Part shown: in pieces, positions 54,801 through 61,756 of the stretch | Layout: each line of letters begins with the position of its first letter | Numbering within the stretch: the first letter of the stretch is position 1 | DNA from: Cardiocondyla obscurior | Lineage: Eukaryota; Arthropoda; Insecta; Hymenoptera; Formicidae | Length of the DNA: 64,000 bases | Assembly (NCBI RefSeq): GCF_019399895.1 | Contig: NC_091873.1 | Span: 3,852,001-3,916,000 of the forward strand | Direction: 5' to 3' | Notes under the pieces: model-generated | The model's database searches: none | What the model saw: only the letters and a program-made list of their open reading frames with translations | What the model was told of the DNA's origin: nothing | Made by a program: the position numbers and the translations under genes

Positions 54801-55242
54801 TTTATTACAGGTCGGTCCAGCCGGCGCGCATTTTGCTTTGCTTGCCACGCTGGTGGTTGAAGTACTACATTGCTGGCCAATGCTGAAGCATCCGCGTCGT
54901 GCATTGTCCAAGCTCATTCTGATCCTGCTAGGGCTGCTGACGCTGGGTATCCTACCGTGGATAGACAACTACGCACATCTGTTTGGCTTTATCTTCGGCT
55001 TCTTAGCGGCCTACGCACTGATGCCGTTTATCTCGTTCGGCCATTACGATCGTAAACGGAAGATCCTGCTAATTTGGATCTGCTTGATCCTGATCGTGGG
55101 CCTGTTTGCCTTGCTGCTCGCCCTCTTCTACAACGTACCAGTGAACGAGTGTGAGGTGTGCAAACTGTTCAACTGCGTGCCGTTTACCCGCGACTTCTGC
55201 GCCTCCCAGAACATCAATTTCAAACGGGAGGAGCCGGTATGA
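14424..55242 (+). CDS. rho-5: Inactive rhomboid protein (iRhom / rhomboid-5), 17 coding exons
   Basis: Exons 1-17 join with matching phases at GT-AG introns into one frame of about 1,865 codons. Order: low-complexity N-terminus with repeats (residues 1-974), conserved iRhom cytosolic region (about 1050-1360), first membrane helix (about 1389-1409), Cys-rich luminal homology domain (about 1423-1655), then the rhomboid core. The active-site Ser motif GxSG is GPAG (1724-1727), the Asn of the oxyanion HxxxxHxxxN motif is Thr1678, while His1669, His1674 and His1778 remain. This identifies a catalytically dead family member. In mammals iRhoms escort ADAM17 through the secretory pathway, and fly rhomboid-5 acts in the ER against EGF ligands; the same role here is inference. 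The N-terminus is much longer than in human iRhom1 (about 855 residues). Confidence 0.93.
14679..15083 (+). repeat. Three tandem ~135-bp coding repeats in iRhom exon 1
   Basis: Units at 14679-14810, 14811-14945 and 14946-15083 encode 44, 45 and 46 residues. Shared elements in order are S-x-E-H-x-G, R-H-E-K, a Lys-x(3)-Asp-Phe/Tyr-x-Lys-Cys block and S-C-E-R-F-G-H-Y. Each unit ends in the same S-C-E-R-F-G-H-Y core. Differences are spread through the units, so the duplication is not brand new. Confidence 0.9.
16004..16443 (+). CDS. rho-5: iRhom coding exon 2
   Basis: Begins after CACAG and completes Arg485 of an E-R-F motif, then continues the Ser-rich D/E-R-Y/F pattern (NDRFND, DRFSSDRYLAGS, SRYIVSSTERLL). 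It ends in a run of eight or more Ser codons before donor A|GTGAGG. The intron before it is 126 bp. Phase 2 in, phase 1 out. Confidence 0.87.
16859..17387 (+). CDS. rho-5: iRhom coding exon 3
   Basis: Continuously open in the frame set by exon 2 (starts SRYHSPYTATT) although it contains no Met, so it is not seen as a start-to-stop ORF. It is dense in D-R-Y/F motifs (YDRYSVS, QDRYFTA, GDRFQA, TDRFHTPADRYSP, KDRFTG) and ends VERYVPQPPPEVLYPDR. Acceptor TTTCAG, donor AG|GTTAGA, phase 1 in, phase 2 out. Confidence 0.87.
17788..18285 (+). CDS. rho-5: iRhom coding exon 4
   Basis: Completes the Arg of a D-R-Y motif, then DRYVPPAAHTPTDRYVP, a near copy of the end of exon 3. It continues with a His/Pro-rich stretch, a Ser tract and a Cys-rich stretch (CSNAAACCGDVSNGRACC). 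Donor is TG|GTGAGT, leaving a split Trp codon completed by exon 5 across the 24-kb intron. Confidence 0.87.
18554..18911. mobile_element. 358-bp element with 17-bp perfect terminal inverted repeats (MITE-like)
   Basis: The 17-mer aggtcaaacaaatattt at 18554-18570 recurs as its exact complement at 18895-18911. The interior has no intact ORF. The termini resemble short terminal inverted repeats of a nonautonomous DNA transposon, but I cannot see a clear target-site duplication, so the class is not assigned. Confidence 0.5.
19627..19658. repeat. (CTTT)n microsatellite plus T run
   Basis: Four to five CTTT units running into about sixteen T residues. Confidence 0.8.
23400..23660. promoter_or_regulatory. 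GC-rich patch with (CGACG)5, possible internal promoter or enhancer
   Basis: GC-rich island inside the 24-kb intron, with a CAGCTG E-box near 23541, a pentanucleotide array at 23567-23592 and a gatcagt initiator-like sequence near 23608. A minus-strand frame of 135 codons is open across it but matches nothing I know. A promoter for a transcript lacking exons 1-4 is one possible reading. Confidence 0.2.
23567..23592. repeat. (CGACG)5 pentanucleotide repeat
   Basis: Five consecutive cgacg-type units in a GC-rich context. Confidence 0.85.
29124..29158. repeat. AT-rich perfect hairpin
   Basis: gaatatatatgtat and its complement atacatatatattc flank a three-base loop, forming a perfect stem of 14 bp inside intron 4. 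It is probably a decayed TA microsatellite. Confidence 0.6.
34030..34440. promoter_or_regulatory. GC-rich island in intron 4, candidate internal promoter
   Basis: A CpG-rich block of about 400 bp with Inr-like gcagtt near 34043 stands out from AT-rich intron DNA, about 8 kb upstream of exon 5. A TATAAATA motif lies near 34459 on the + strand. A transcript starting here could begin translation at an in-frame Met of exon 5 (42360) and give a short iRhom. There is no direct evidence for this. Confidence 0.22.
34583..34602. repeat. (GA)n microsatellite
   Basis: About ten GA units. Confidence 0.85.
42274..42594 (+). CDS. rho-5: iRhom coding exon 5
   Basis: Completes a split Trp, then encodes a Thr/Ser/Ala-rich stretch with high GC. 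It next encodes the start of the conserved iRhom cytosolic region: RSVSAPSAPRPVIQVSG followed by RPRLRRNQSRTEVIR. The Arg-rich Ser context (RRNQS) resembles basophilic kinase or 14-3-3 sites known in mammalian iRhoms; that function is inferred. Donor AA|GTGAGT, phase 2 out. Confidence 0.9.
43063..43393 (+). mobile_element. Possible piggyBac-like fragment in intron 5
   Basis: After a TTAA (43062-43065) comes a terminus-like stretch containing gattgccatgtcacatatgt. Further on, an open frame from an ATG at 43276 begins MKLSFINDAEIDMLIYESD, resembling the acidic N-terminus of piggyBac-family transposases. It runs 39 codons to the exon 6 acceptor. No catalytic domain is present and no second TTAA end was found, so this is a tentative fragment call. 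Confidence 0.3.
43394..43580 (+). CDS. rho-5: iRhom coding exon 6: most conserved cytosolic block
   Basis: Encodes NYIKRETAQFFGVDEE, a basic WLDRRRRMASRKYGAL block and a Pro/Asp-rich tail with HRPPDPDITRDVP. These are hallmark sequences of the iRhom cytosolic domain, in the region to which FRMD8/iTAP binding has been mapped in mammalian iRhoms. Acceptor TTTTACAG, donor GAA|GTAAGT, phase 2 in, phase 0 out. No start codon lies near its 5' end, so no long ATG-to-stop frame shows it. Confidence 0.93.
44103..44192 (+). CDS. rho-5: iRhom coding exon 7 (90 nt)
   Basis: A 30-codon exon encoding GVTLRRWQQPVRRKDSVARM followed by TLSGLHYIVE, a near-invariant iRhom segment with a basic phospho-site-like RRKDS. 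Acceptor TTCATAG, donor GAG|GTGAGT, phase 0 at both ends, so skipping would keep the frame. Confidence 0.92.
44463..44483. repeat. (TTAA)n microsatellite
   Basis: Five tandem ttaa units. Confidence 0.85.
50080..50430. promoter_or_regulatory. GC-rich patch with a 24-bp palindrome, candidate internal promoter
   Basis: About 350 bp of GC-rich DNA lie 230-580 bp before exon 8, including a 24-bp dyad (50165-50188) with a single mismatched pair. It could drive a transcript entering at exon 8, whose frame has two adjacent ATG codons in the segment PPSTMMYLTRQ. This is inferred from composition and position only. Confidence 0.22.
50663..50958 (+). CDS. rho-5: iRhom coding exon 8
   Basis: Encodes TLTRQRPRERSQSRSFPP, then an acidic GQDEDEAFFERP stretch, a Pro tract with about a dozen Pro, and a Gln-rich linker ending SVELVG. 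The first residues continue the conserved cytosolic block from exon 7. Donor GG|GTAGGT, phase 0 in, phase 2 out. Confidence 0.88.
51177..51263 (+). CDS. rho-5: iRhom coding exon 9 (87 nt)
   Basis: Follows TTCCTGCAG and encodes FAQQKDDRTAVDGQVRRP then RSTTRDHYIS with split Gly and Arg/Ser codons at its ends. Donor AG|GTGAGA. A second AG (gaacag, ending 51148) lies upstream but the CTGCAG site fits the phase and consensus better. Confidence 0.78.
51677..51856 (+). CDS. rho-5: iRhom coding exon 10 (acceptor ambiguous)
   Basis: Encodes SKYDEPPPAGGTRVSQDE, then RISRSTIDRVFDNSNRRRYG and MGIVGRFFG, a conserved juxtamembrane segment. Three AG acceptors, starting the exon at 51635, 51659 or 51677, all preserve the frame and add 14, 6 or 0 residues. 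None has a good pyrimidine tract. An in-frame TAG at 51609 limits the extension. Donor GG|GTACGT. Confidence 0.82.
52356..52539 (+). CDS. rho-5: iRhom coding exon 11: first transmembrane segment
   Basis: Encodes RSFRKSVAHKPDIKKQLDNF, then EDHRPYFTYW and a hydrophobic helix ITTVQVLILIISLACYGF (about residues 1389-1409), the first iRhom membrane span. The basic stretch before it is cytosolic. Acceptor TTCCAG, donor TTG|GTGAGC, phase 2 in, phase 0 out. Confidence 0.94.
52931..53167 (+). CDS. rho-5: iRhom coding exon 12: start of luminal homology domain
   Basis: Encodes VLVTSLSLQQVDYQEPANFW, LGPRAADLIHLGAKFAPCMR and ERDTACCIRNDDSGCVQSS, strongly insect-iRhom-like, with paired and single Cys probably forming disulfides in the ER lumen. 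Acceptor GTGCAG, donor TCT|GTAAGT. Phase 0 at both ends. Confidence 0.95.
53271..53297 (+). CDS. rho-5: iRhom coding exon 13: 27-nt microexon
   Basis: Nine codons (VRGLRSAAM) between acceptor CCCAACAG (AG 53269-53270) and donor ATG|GTAAAT, phase 0 both sides. It sits between 103-bp and 303-bp introns. Fly rhomboid-5 has an Ile-Arg-Gly-Leu stretch at the same place, just before its Trp-Lys-Lys-Trp motif, which supports the microexon as real. Skipping would leave the frame intact. Confidence 0.75.
53601..53791 (+). CDS. rho-5: iRhom coding exon 14: luminal domain core
   Basis: Encodes NTISIWKKWGPGDSGPGGRI, SGSVCGLDPKFCDAPASVAP and YEWPDDITKWPICRKTNPF. The WPDDITKWPIC block is a signature of the iRhom homology domain. 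Acceptor CCCGCAG, donor AG|GTGAGA, phase 0 in, phase 2 out. Confidence 0.95.
53902..54192 (+). CDS. rho-5: iRhom coding exon 15: luminal domain end and second membrane segment start
   Basis: Encodes EHMVCEVIGHPCCIGIHGMC, EYCDFVHGYFHEEASLCSQV, then DQFYRLFTTIFLHAG. FYRL takes the place of the WR motif of active rhomboids, and His1669 is the first His of the HxxxxHxxxN helix. It ends with a split Gly codon at donor GG|GTAATG. Confidence 0.96.
54502..54655 (+). CDS. rho-5: iRhom coding exon 16: membrane helices 2-3
   Basis: Encodes IVHLIITLLIQYFLMRDLEK and IALIYFIGALAGNLASAIF followed by VPYRAE. His1674 matches the second His of the active-rhomboid HxxxxHxxxN, but the Asn is Thr1678. The following RDLEKLTG and GNLASAIF motifs are general to the rhomboid fold. 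Acceptor TTTTTCAG, donor GAA|GTAAGT. Confidence 0.96.
54811..55242 (+). CDS. rho-5: iRhom coding exon 17: dead catalytic motif, last membrane helices, stop
   Basis: Starts VGPAGAHFALLATLVVE. GPAG (1724-1727) replaces GxSG, so the nucleophile Ser position is Ala1726, with the iRhom-typical Pro before it. The later helix keeps His1778 in AHLFGF. The final helix is about 1806-1829. A luminal tail carries four Cys (NECEVCKLFNC and DFC) and ends EEPV then TGA at 55240-55242. Confidence 0.96.
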   Translation, partial: VGPAGAHFALLATLVVEVLHCWPMLKHPRRALSKLILILLGLLTLGILPWIDNYAHLFGFIFGFLAAYALMPFISFGHYDRKRKILLIWICLILIVGLFALLLALFYNVPVNECEVCKLFNCVPFTRDFCASQNINFKREEPV

Positions 55243-55650
55243 CACACGGGGCCGCGGTTCACAGTCGAGCGCGAAATTGTTCCGCTCGGCCCCCGACCTC
55301 ACGCTCCTCATCATCGCGCACATAACTACAATACGCCATTACCGTTCGCCGCGCTCGTTCTAACGACGCTCCTCGTCGACTCCCAAAAACGCGTCTGAAG
55401 CCGCAAGTTCGGTTGAAGTCCAGCTCGCAGTGGAGCTAAAAAACAATTTTGGATTGATGGATAACCACAGCTCGAAATTTTTAAAAGCCTTAACTGCGTG
55501 GAGCAAAAGAAAGTTGTTTAAAAACAATCAGAAGAAAACTTTCTCGGATCTTTAAAAAGAATTAAAAAAAAAAAAAAAAAAAAATGATTTTTTTTAATTC
55601 TTTGAGAAAGCTAAGTATAATGAATTGTTTGGATTCCTCAAAAGAAGAAA

Positions 55651-55790
55651 AAGATCAATAAATATTTCTCTTTATTCTAGTTGGAAGAAATGCTAAAAAG
55701 AAAGTTATTTCTCAAGTTTCTAAAAGAATTGCAACAGAAGACTAATAAATATTTTCCTTTATTGTAGTGGCAGAGAATAAGGAAGAAATC
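55651..55790. repeat. Two diverged ~90-bp repeats in the iRhom 3' UTR
   Basis: aataaatatttctctttatt near 55655 and aataaatattttcctttatt near 55745, with similar flanks (agaag before, gaagaaat or ggaag after), suggest an old local duplication. Each copy carries an AATAAA. Confidence 0.45.
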
Positions 55791-58732
55791 TCATTATAGG
55801 AAAGTCTTCAATTTTTAAAAAAGAAAACTAAAAAAAAGATAGAAGGATAATTTCTTGCTTCCGCGATCAAATCGAGGGAAGAATAAAAATAGCCGTTTCT
55901 TTGGTCTTTAATCGATATTTAACGATCTCATCGGGCTTCAAGGATCATCAGATTTGCGTTACTTCGGCTTGTGGAACGCAAACTTTGAAAATAATTCCAT
56001 TACTTAACGACTGCGCTTCCACGATGACACTATTCAAATCATCGAGTTTCCGAGATTTCGTGACCTCAACGTTCTACCTTCAGAGTTTTCCAAGAACTTC
56101 AAGTGTTCATGGTCATTTTTCAATCGTTCGCGTTATTCGTGAGAGTGATATCACAGTGCGTTCAGGGGAACGGATGGGGGTTTGATAGTGCCTGGATCGA
56201 GCGGGTGAAGGTGATGGATCCCGACCGACAATTTCGCTACTGCCAACGAACGTTAGAGAGGAACTCGTGTTCGTCGACGCACGACGATGCCTTAACATTA
56301 TTAAGTCCCAGCGTAGTGAGCGGCTCCCGACGTGAGCTGGCCGGGGCTCAGCGGGCCTTGAGGGAGCCCAGGACTCTGAATATCGCCGACGGAGTGTAAA
56401 TATAAGCGCGGGTCTTAGGTGTCCCGCGATAACGGATGGATGCTGTCCGGACGCTCATCTGAGGTCCGCGTCGAGTTCGGCGCGGTCAGCGTCCGCTTTC
56501 TCGACGGTGTTATTAAGATGACGGGCAGGAAGAGAGCCAGATGTAAATAGAATCGAGTCTTGTTACCATTGTAAGTGCGACCTTAGTAAGCTAACTTTAG
56601 GGAGAACCTTGAAAGTGCGCACGTCTTTCGTCTCTGCACGATATAGTCCCCCGCACCTCCGACATCCGGAACTATTGTCTGTGATGGCTTGACTTTGGAG
56701 ATATTTTTCGTAGCACCGCGACGGCCGTAATGACGATGGCCGCGAGCCTTCCTGCAGGGACGATCGATGGATGTTTATCATCTGGATATCAATCAATTAG
56801 CGAAATTAAAGTATTTATAGAAAGGATGAAATTGAGAATCAAAGCCATTTTAAAAGATTTTTCTTCTTTTGTATCGGTCTTTAAAGTTGTTGAATGGAAA
56901 TATTTAATGGAAATCTAGATAAACGTTTTAAAGAAATGTTTTATTAGTTTGAACGTAAGATATTACGAGTCATATATCGATTAAACGAAATTTTAAAAGA
57001 TTATTTATGATCTTTTGTTTTTATAACATTTGTAAAAACTAACATTTTAATGATTAAAATGAGTTTGAATAATATATTTAAATTTTTAATATTTAAAAAA
57101 TAAAATATACAATTTGTTGTGAAGTATAATTATATAAAGACGAAAACATATGTATTATGCAGGAAAATTAATATTACAACACGATAGCATACAATTTATC
57201 AAACTTTTATTATGTTTTAACTTGAATAGCATAATTGCTTTCATATTATTATTATTAATACGATTATATTGTGACATAAATGCATCTGATTTATTAATTT
57301 TCTTGGTAAAACATGATGATATTAATTCAATTTAATATAATAATACGAGCTTTCTCATTAGTTTAGATAGAATGTAATTAGTTTGTATTTTAATTATATT
57401 CCAATTTTGTTTAACAAAGACAAATTTCAACAGTGTTTAATAAATACTCGGAATCTTGTGATATTATTAATAACTTCAGCCAATGCAATGTTATACGATC
57501 AACGTGTGACATTTTAGAATTTTGCATTCATTAATATAAATATATTTATATTATTTAGCGTTGAATTTTATTAAAAATTTTATTTTACACTTGAATGTCA
57601 AATATCACGAAAGTGCGCGATAGAATATAGAGTGATTGGAATATCGCGAAGAACAACGTTTGGTTGGTGTCCAGATGATCGACTCCTTATCGAGGATAGG
57701 AGGGAAGGGGAGGTCCGAGGCAGAGGAGGCGGAAGGAAAGTGTTAACGATTTAAGGCGAAACGAATCAATTTTTTATAACAGCGTGAGAGAGAGCGAGAG
57801 AAAGATAATGAGAGAAAGAAAGGCGCGAATATCAGAATTGCTGATCGATTTCCGAAGTCCTGTAAATATAAACGCATCTGTGACGGTGTGAGGGTTATGT
57901 GAGGGAGCGGAAGTGGGTGGCGATGTGGAAGAAATAGGCACGCGAGAGGCACACGCGTAAGATAATTCGACGATTTTTGTTCGAGGGATTGAAACCGCGT
58001 GCGCGTCCCTTTAGGGATTACAAAAGGGAATAACCGGTATCGCATTTAGCATTTCGTAACAATGAAAGCGCTGTTTCGCCACATTGACGAGACGCGGGAA
58101 GCATTGTAGCGCGGTTTCAATCTCGCCATTCCATTCCGTTCGTCGTGCGCACGATTTAATTATAGAAATTAATTTCGCACAAATCTGTATAATTGTGCTT
58201 GTTGCTGCGGGATAACAATTTGAGGTTTTCTTTTCGCTGTGAGGTATTGTTTTAAACGGCGAGAGAATTTTAGGGAAAATAATAGGAGAAAAAAAAAAAA
58301 ACTTAAGCACGGGAAATAAAGTAAATTTGCAACTAAGGTTGCCAAAGGAAAAGGATGTCTCATACATTCACCTTTTTCCGTAGCCATTTCTATACGTAAA
58401 CTATGCGCTAATTATTTTTAATTTATTCCTTCAACGTTGTAAACTTTTTATACTTTCTTTTTTTAAAGCAATTGAGAGAACTGTGTAACATTTGCGGCGA
58501 CACTCTGCTCTGTGCGTTCGCCGGACAATTCCATTAGCATAATTCATACGCGTGCGGGATGCAAAATGTAACTTGACGTCACCTGCAGGCATTATCATAC
58601 CGGTTACCATAATTGTCATTGCTATCGCTCGCATTTAATCCAAACTATGCATTTGGAAACTTTGTGATATACGATTCGACGATCGCACGAAGGAAAACGG
58701 GGAGAGAATGAGACAAAAGAGAGAGTTTTGCA

Positions 58733-58785
58733 TGTGTGAGTGTGTGTGTGTGTGTGTGCATGCGTGTGTGTGCGCGCGCGTGTGC
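58733..58785. repeat. (TG)n / (CG)n microsatellite
   Basis: About ten or more TG units interrupted by ca and cg, grading into CG dinucleotides. Confidence 0.85.
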
Positions 58786-59141
58786 CGGGGTGGCCTGCCA
58801 CTCTACTGAACTTTTTTTCGGATTACACATATAAATATAAACCTAAACGTATACATACGCGAGAAAGAGTTAAGCTGGATCGTCGACGGTGAGCAACGTA
58901 TTGTTATTATTGTAAATGTGTTATATACAGATAATAGCATGCAACGGACATGTAATACAGACACCACACACACATACACACACGTATTATATACAGAAAG
59001 TACACAATCGTACATACAGGTACACGTATACACGATGGAGATAAATAAATTGAGAACTTTCGATAATTCCATACCGATCACGGCGAGGTGGAATGTCTCG
59101 CTTTCCCTCGCGAGGGTGAGAAAGGAAGGCAAGGTGAGAAA

Positions 59142-59147
59142 GCAAGC

Positions 59148-59179
<32 letters not shown>

Positions 59180-59181
59180 AG
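59142..59181. repeat. (AAAG)n microsatellite
   Basis: About eight aaag units inside the proposed 3' UTR. Confidence 0.85.
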
Positions 59182-60424
59182 AAAGGGTGGGTTTCATCCC
59201 GATTATGGTTGTTGTAAAAGCCAAAAATCATAGGCGAATTACACGGTCGAGTACATTTTTTGATTTATTATTTATTTAATTGCTGATATACTTCGTTATT
59301 TAATTCAATTTATCGTACATGACGAAGCCTTTGATGAAAAAATTGTCTCATGTTTGTACACATTTTTTTTTATTTAAATTACACTGTCAGTTTTAATTTG
59401 CAAAAAATCTTAGGCTTTTTAATATTATAATTTTTAATCTTTTCAGTTTGTCAAGAGGAAAATCAGAAATATTCTTATTTGGATAAAATCCACAGATACT
59501 CGTACAGATCGTACAGTTGACTTGTGATTTTTGCGATGCGGCGAATCACCGCCCTTGTAAATAAACGTATGCGTCAAAAATGGACCAAGGATCTACATAG
59601 TGCTGCTCGTGCGTGTAAAATTGATCGGCAGGTAGGACTGTAAGTAAAAGCTAATTAATCCTAATGATTATGGGAAAGTGCCGCGAAAGGTAGGCGAATT
59701 CGAAAAGCGGATTCACGAAGATTCTCAATTTTCGAAATTACAAACCGATTAAATGCTCGATATTTTTTTTTTTTCTTTTGTTTAAATCTTTTAATTCTGG
59801 TAAATATAGGAGTAGCATTAAATTCGTGTCAAACTGTGAAAACACGTTTTAATTTCGCACAATGAGAAGTTTTGTTAATCTTTCTTTCGAAATTTTCTTA
59901 ACTTTCGCGGCGTAAATGAAACGGGACGCCAGTGCGATAGCGCTGGCTTGTAATTATTTAATTAAGGCTCTCGCGCCTCTTTTATATAAATATTATACAT
60001 ATATATGTATATTACATACGACTTAAACAAAAAACAAAAAAAAAAACAGAACATTCCACCACGGCCGCGCGGTATTATTTTTCTGTATCCCTGTATCTAT
60101 AAAAGCGCGATATAAGTATTAAGAATGGACTTTAAGGGAATATACGACTGTATATATATTAATTAAAGATTGATCAACTTATTAAATCACCATCATTACC
60201 ATCATTATTATGGTTGCCATTGTTAATATCATTACAGTAATTATCTCGCTTTCGTTTCTCATCTCTATAATCATCGGTGCCCTTCGATTATTATTAATAA
60301 TCATAACATTACATTGTACTTGTCGCTGTTATATACATACACATATAAATATATAAATATATAAATATATATAAATTATAAATATATATATATACGAATG
60401 ATATATATATATTAATTTAATAAC

Positions 60425-60485
60425 AATAAAGAAAAACGTGAAACACACGTAATCTAGTTTTGTGTGTGAATGTGTGCGTGTGTGA
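60425..60485 (+). terminator. Candidate poly(A) site of the iRhom transcript
   Basis: AATAAA at 60425-60430 is followed about 30 bp later by a GT-rich tract (tgtgtgtgaatgtgtgcgtg, 60461-60480), the standard pair of cleavage and polyadenylation signals. Cleavage would fall near 60445-60455. Confidence 0.55.
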
Positions 60486-60534
60486 ATCAACGAACCTTTC
60501 TTCAAGTATAACGACGATCGTGACCGAATTCAAT

Positions 60535-60579
60535 TACTATCGGCGCAAATTCATATTTTTATTTAATTCGTCTTTTATT
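60535..60579 (-). terminator. Candidate poly(A) signals of the Tctex1 gene
   Basis: On the - strand AATAAA reads at 60579-60574 and 60563-60558, 130-150 bp past the stop codon of the Tctex1 gene. Cleavage would fall near 60535-60555, about 100 bp from the opposing iRhom 3' end. Confidence 0.4.
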
Positions 60580-60708
60580 AATTTTTATCTGCACTTTTAT
60601 ATGTATATAAAAAATTCTATCTCAGCTGTACTTATTTTCACTCAATTTGATATTAACGGGTGTATCAGTTGGTCACAAAATTCTTCCACGTTCATCTTGA
60701 AAATACGG

Positions 60709-60874
60709 TCAATCATAGTAAATTCCCACGACAAGGCCCATCGCAACATATTTTGTAGTCTCGATCACATAAGTGGAATACGTGTCTCTCTGATGATCAC
60801 ATAACTTGCCGAAATCCATTCGTACGCCTTGCTCTAACTTTTGAACGATTGATATAATGACCAAAATCTTGTAC
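60709..60874 (-). CDS. Tctex1 gene coding exon 4 (last)
   Basis: Read on the - strand after acceptor TTTCTAG. Completes the Arg codon of YDRY, then YKILVIISIVQKLEQGVRMD, DTYSTYVIETTKYVAM and GLVVGIYYD, then TGA. This matches the last strands of the Tctex1 fold. 166 nt, 54 full codons plus stop. Confidence 0.87.
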
Positions 60875-61756
60875 CTAGAAATAACAACAGGACGAATTAA
60901 AAGTTATTCGGATAAAAAGCGTGTCACGCTCAAATAATAATACCCATAAACACTAAAAAAATTTTTTTTCTGCATTCTAATAAAATTTAAAATTTGCTAG
61001 ATAAATTTTCGTGATAAAAAATCATAAAATTAAAATGTGATTATTAATATTATTACATTGAATGCATTTAATGTTGTATTAAAAAAAGAGTTAATTAAAT
61101 TTCTAAATAAAAATAAAAAAAATTAAAATAAAAATGATTAATAAAATTGACTAACATATTTATTTAATTGATCGATATCATTACCGATCGTAGCACAGTT
61201 TGTAAATTTTGTCACGCACGTCTTCCGATATCTTTTGGCACATTTCTACGCAGGTCAGAGGCTCATATTTCCAGTTGGCTAAATATTCTTGCATTCTATT
61301 AATCAAGATCTTATCGACAATCTTGAAATTCCAACGTTTATACGGTTCCAAACGGTAAGTATTTTGGTATCGTGGAATCTGGAAAATAAATTTTCATTGA
61401 CGAGATAGTTATTTCACTCTACATGAATTAATTGTAATAAATTATAAACATATCATTTATACAATTTTTTGCACTTTATTCTGAATAACTTTCATATTAA
61501 ATACCTTCGAGTTATTTTTGTCTCGCCGAAAGATAAATGGAATTGCCTTTGCATTTCGAATAAGCGATAAGTTGCTAGGATTTTTTAAGTGAACAAATTT
61601 ACCTATCATCGACCACCTCTTCGATTTTTGTGCTGATAATTATTAAATTTATCTAATTATCATTGTCATTTGTATAAATTCAATTATAATAATTATTATT
61701 ATTAACGCAAATAATCCGTTTCTTTTACATCATTATTGAAGCTTACTCGTATTCAT
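60709..61756 (-). CDS. Tctex1 domain dynein light chain protein, 165 residues, four coding exons
   Basis: Joining minus-strand exons 61756-61747, 61632-61505, 61378-61185 and 60874-60709 across GT-AG introns gives one frame from ATG to TGA. The start is MNTTQKSKRWSMIGKF. Residues 50-58 are YQNTYRLEP and 109-116 are YDRYKILV, both Tctex1-family landmarks, and the protein ends YVAMGLVVGIYYD. Tctex1 light chains dimerise on the intermediate chain of cytoplasmic or axonemal dynein and bind cargo. The usual SRC-x-WD motif near the C-terminus is altered to GKLCDHQRD, so this is a divergent member; which DYNLT subgroup it belongs to cannot be settled by eye. Confidence 0.82.
61185..61378 (-). CDS. 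Tctex1 gene coding exon 3
   Basis: Follows TTTTCCAG on the - strand and encodes IPRYQNTYRLEPYKRWNFKI, VDKILINRMQEYLANWKYEP and CVEMCQKISEDVRDKIYKL, the N-terminal strand and two helices of a Tctex1 domain. Donor CG|GTAATG. Phase 0 in, phase 2 out. Confidence 0.87.
61505..61632 (-). CDS. Tctex1 gene coding exon 2
   Basis: Between acceptor AATTATCAG and donor AAG|GTATTT on the - strand. Encodes a basic linker QKSKRWSMIGKFVHLKNPSN and NAKAIPFIFRRDKNNSK before the Tctex1 domain. An internal in-frame ATG (Met12) is an alternative start if exon 1 is wrong. Confidence 0.68.
61747..61756 (-). CDS. Tctex1 gene coding exon 1 (10 coding nt)
   Basis: ATG AAT ACG A then donor GTAAGC on the - strand. The leftover A joins CA of exon 2 to give Thr4 and keeps the frame. 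A TTTCAG six bases upstream of the ATG suggests this may be a 15-nt exon beginning at 61761, with more 5' UTR beyond. Confidence 0.5.

Larger units (their letters stand above)
56395..60156 (+). promoter_or_regulatory. Five Pumilio-type (UGUANAUA) elements in the 3' UTR
   Basis: TGTAAATA occurs at 56395-56402, 56542-56549, 57861-57868 and 59556-59563, and TGTATATA at 60149-60156. This octamer is the canonical Pumilio/PUF site in 3' UTRs. Whether they are bound is unknown; the first two are 147 bp apart. Confidence 0.4.
55243..60450 (+). other. Probable long 3' UTR of the iRhom gene
   Basis: After the stop there is no supportable ORF for over 5 kb on the + strand. Early poly(A) hexamers occur (for example in gatcaataaatattt near 55655 and actaataaatattt near 55745), so a short 3' UTR is possible. 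The strongest cleavage signal is at 60425. The stretch carries TG and AAAG microsatellites and five Pumilio-type motifs. The frames near 55900-56400 are unrecognised and look like chance openings. Confidence 0.55.

Noticed and set aside
56103..56399. 98-codon ORF in the 3' UTR
   Set aside because: No family match, and it lies after the iRhom stop without a splice link.
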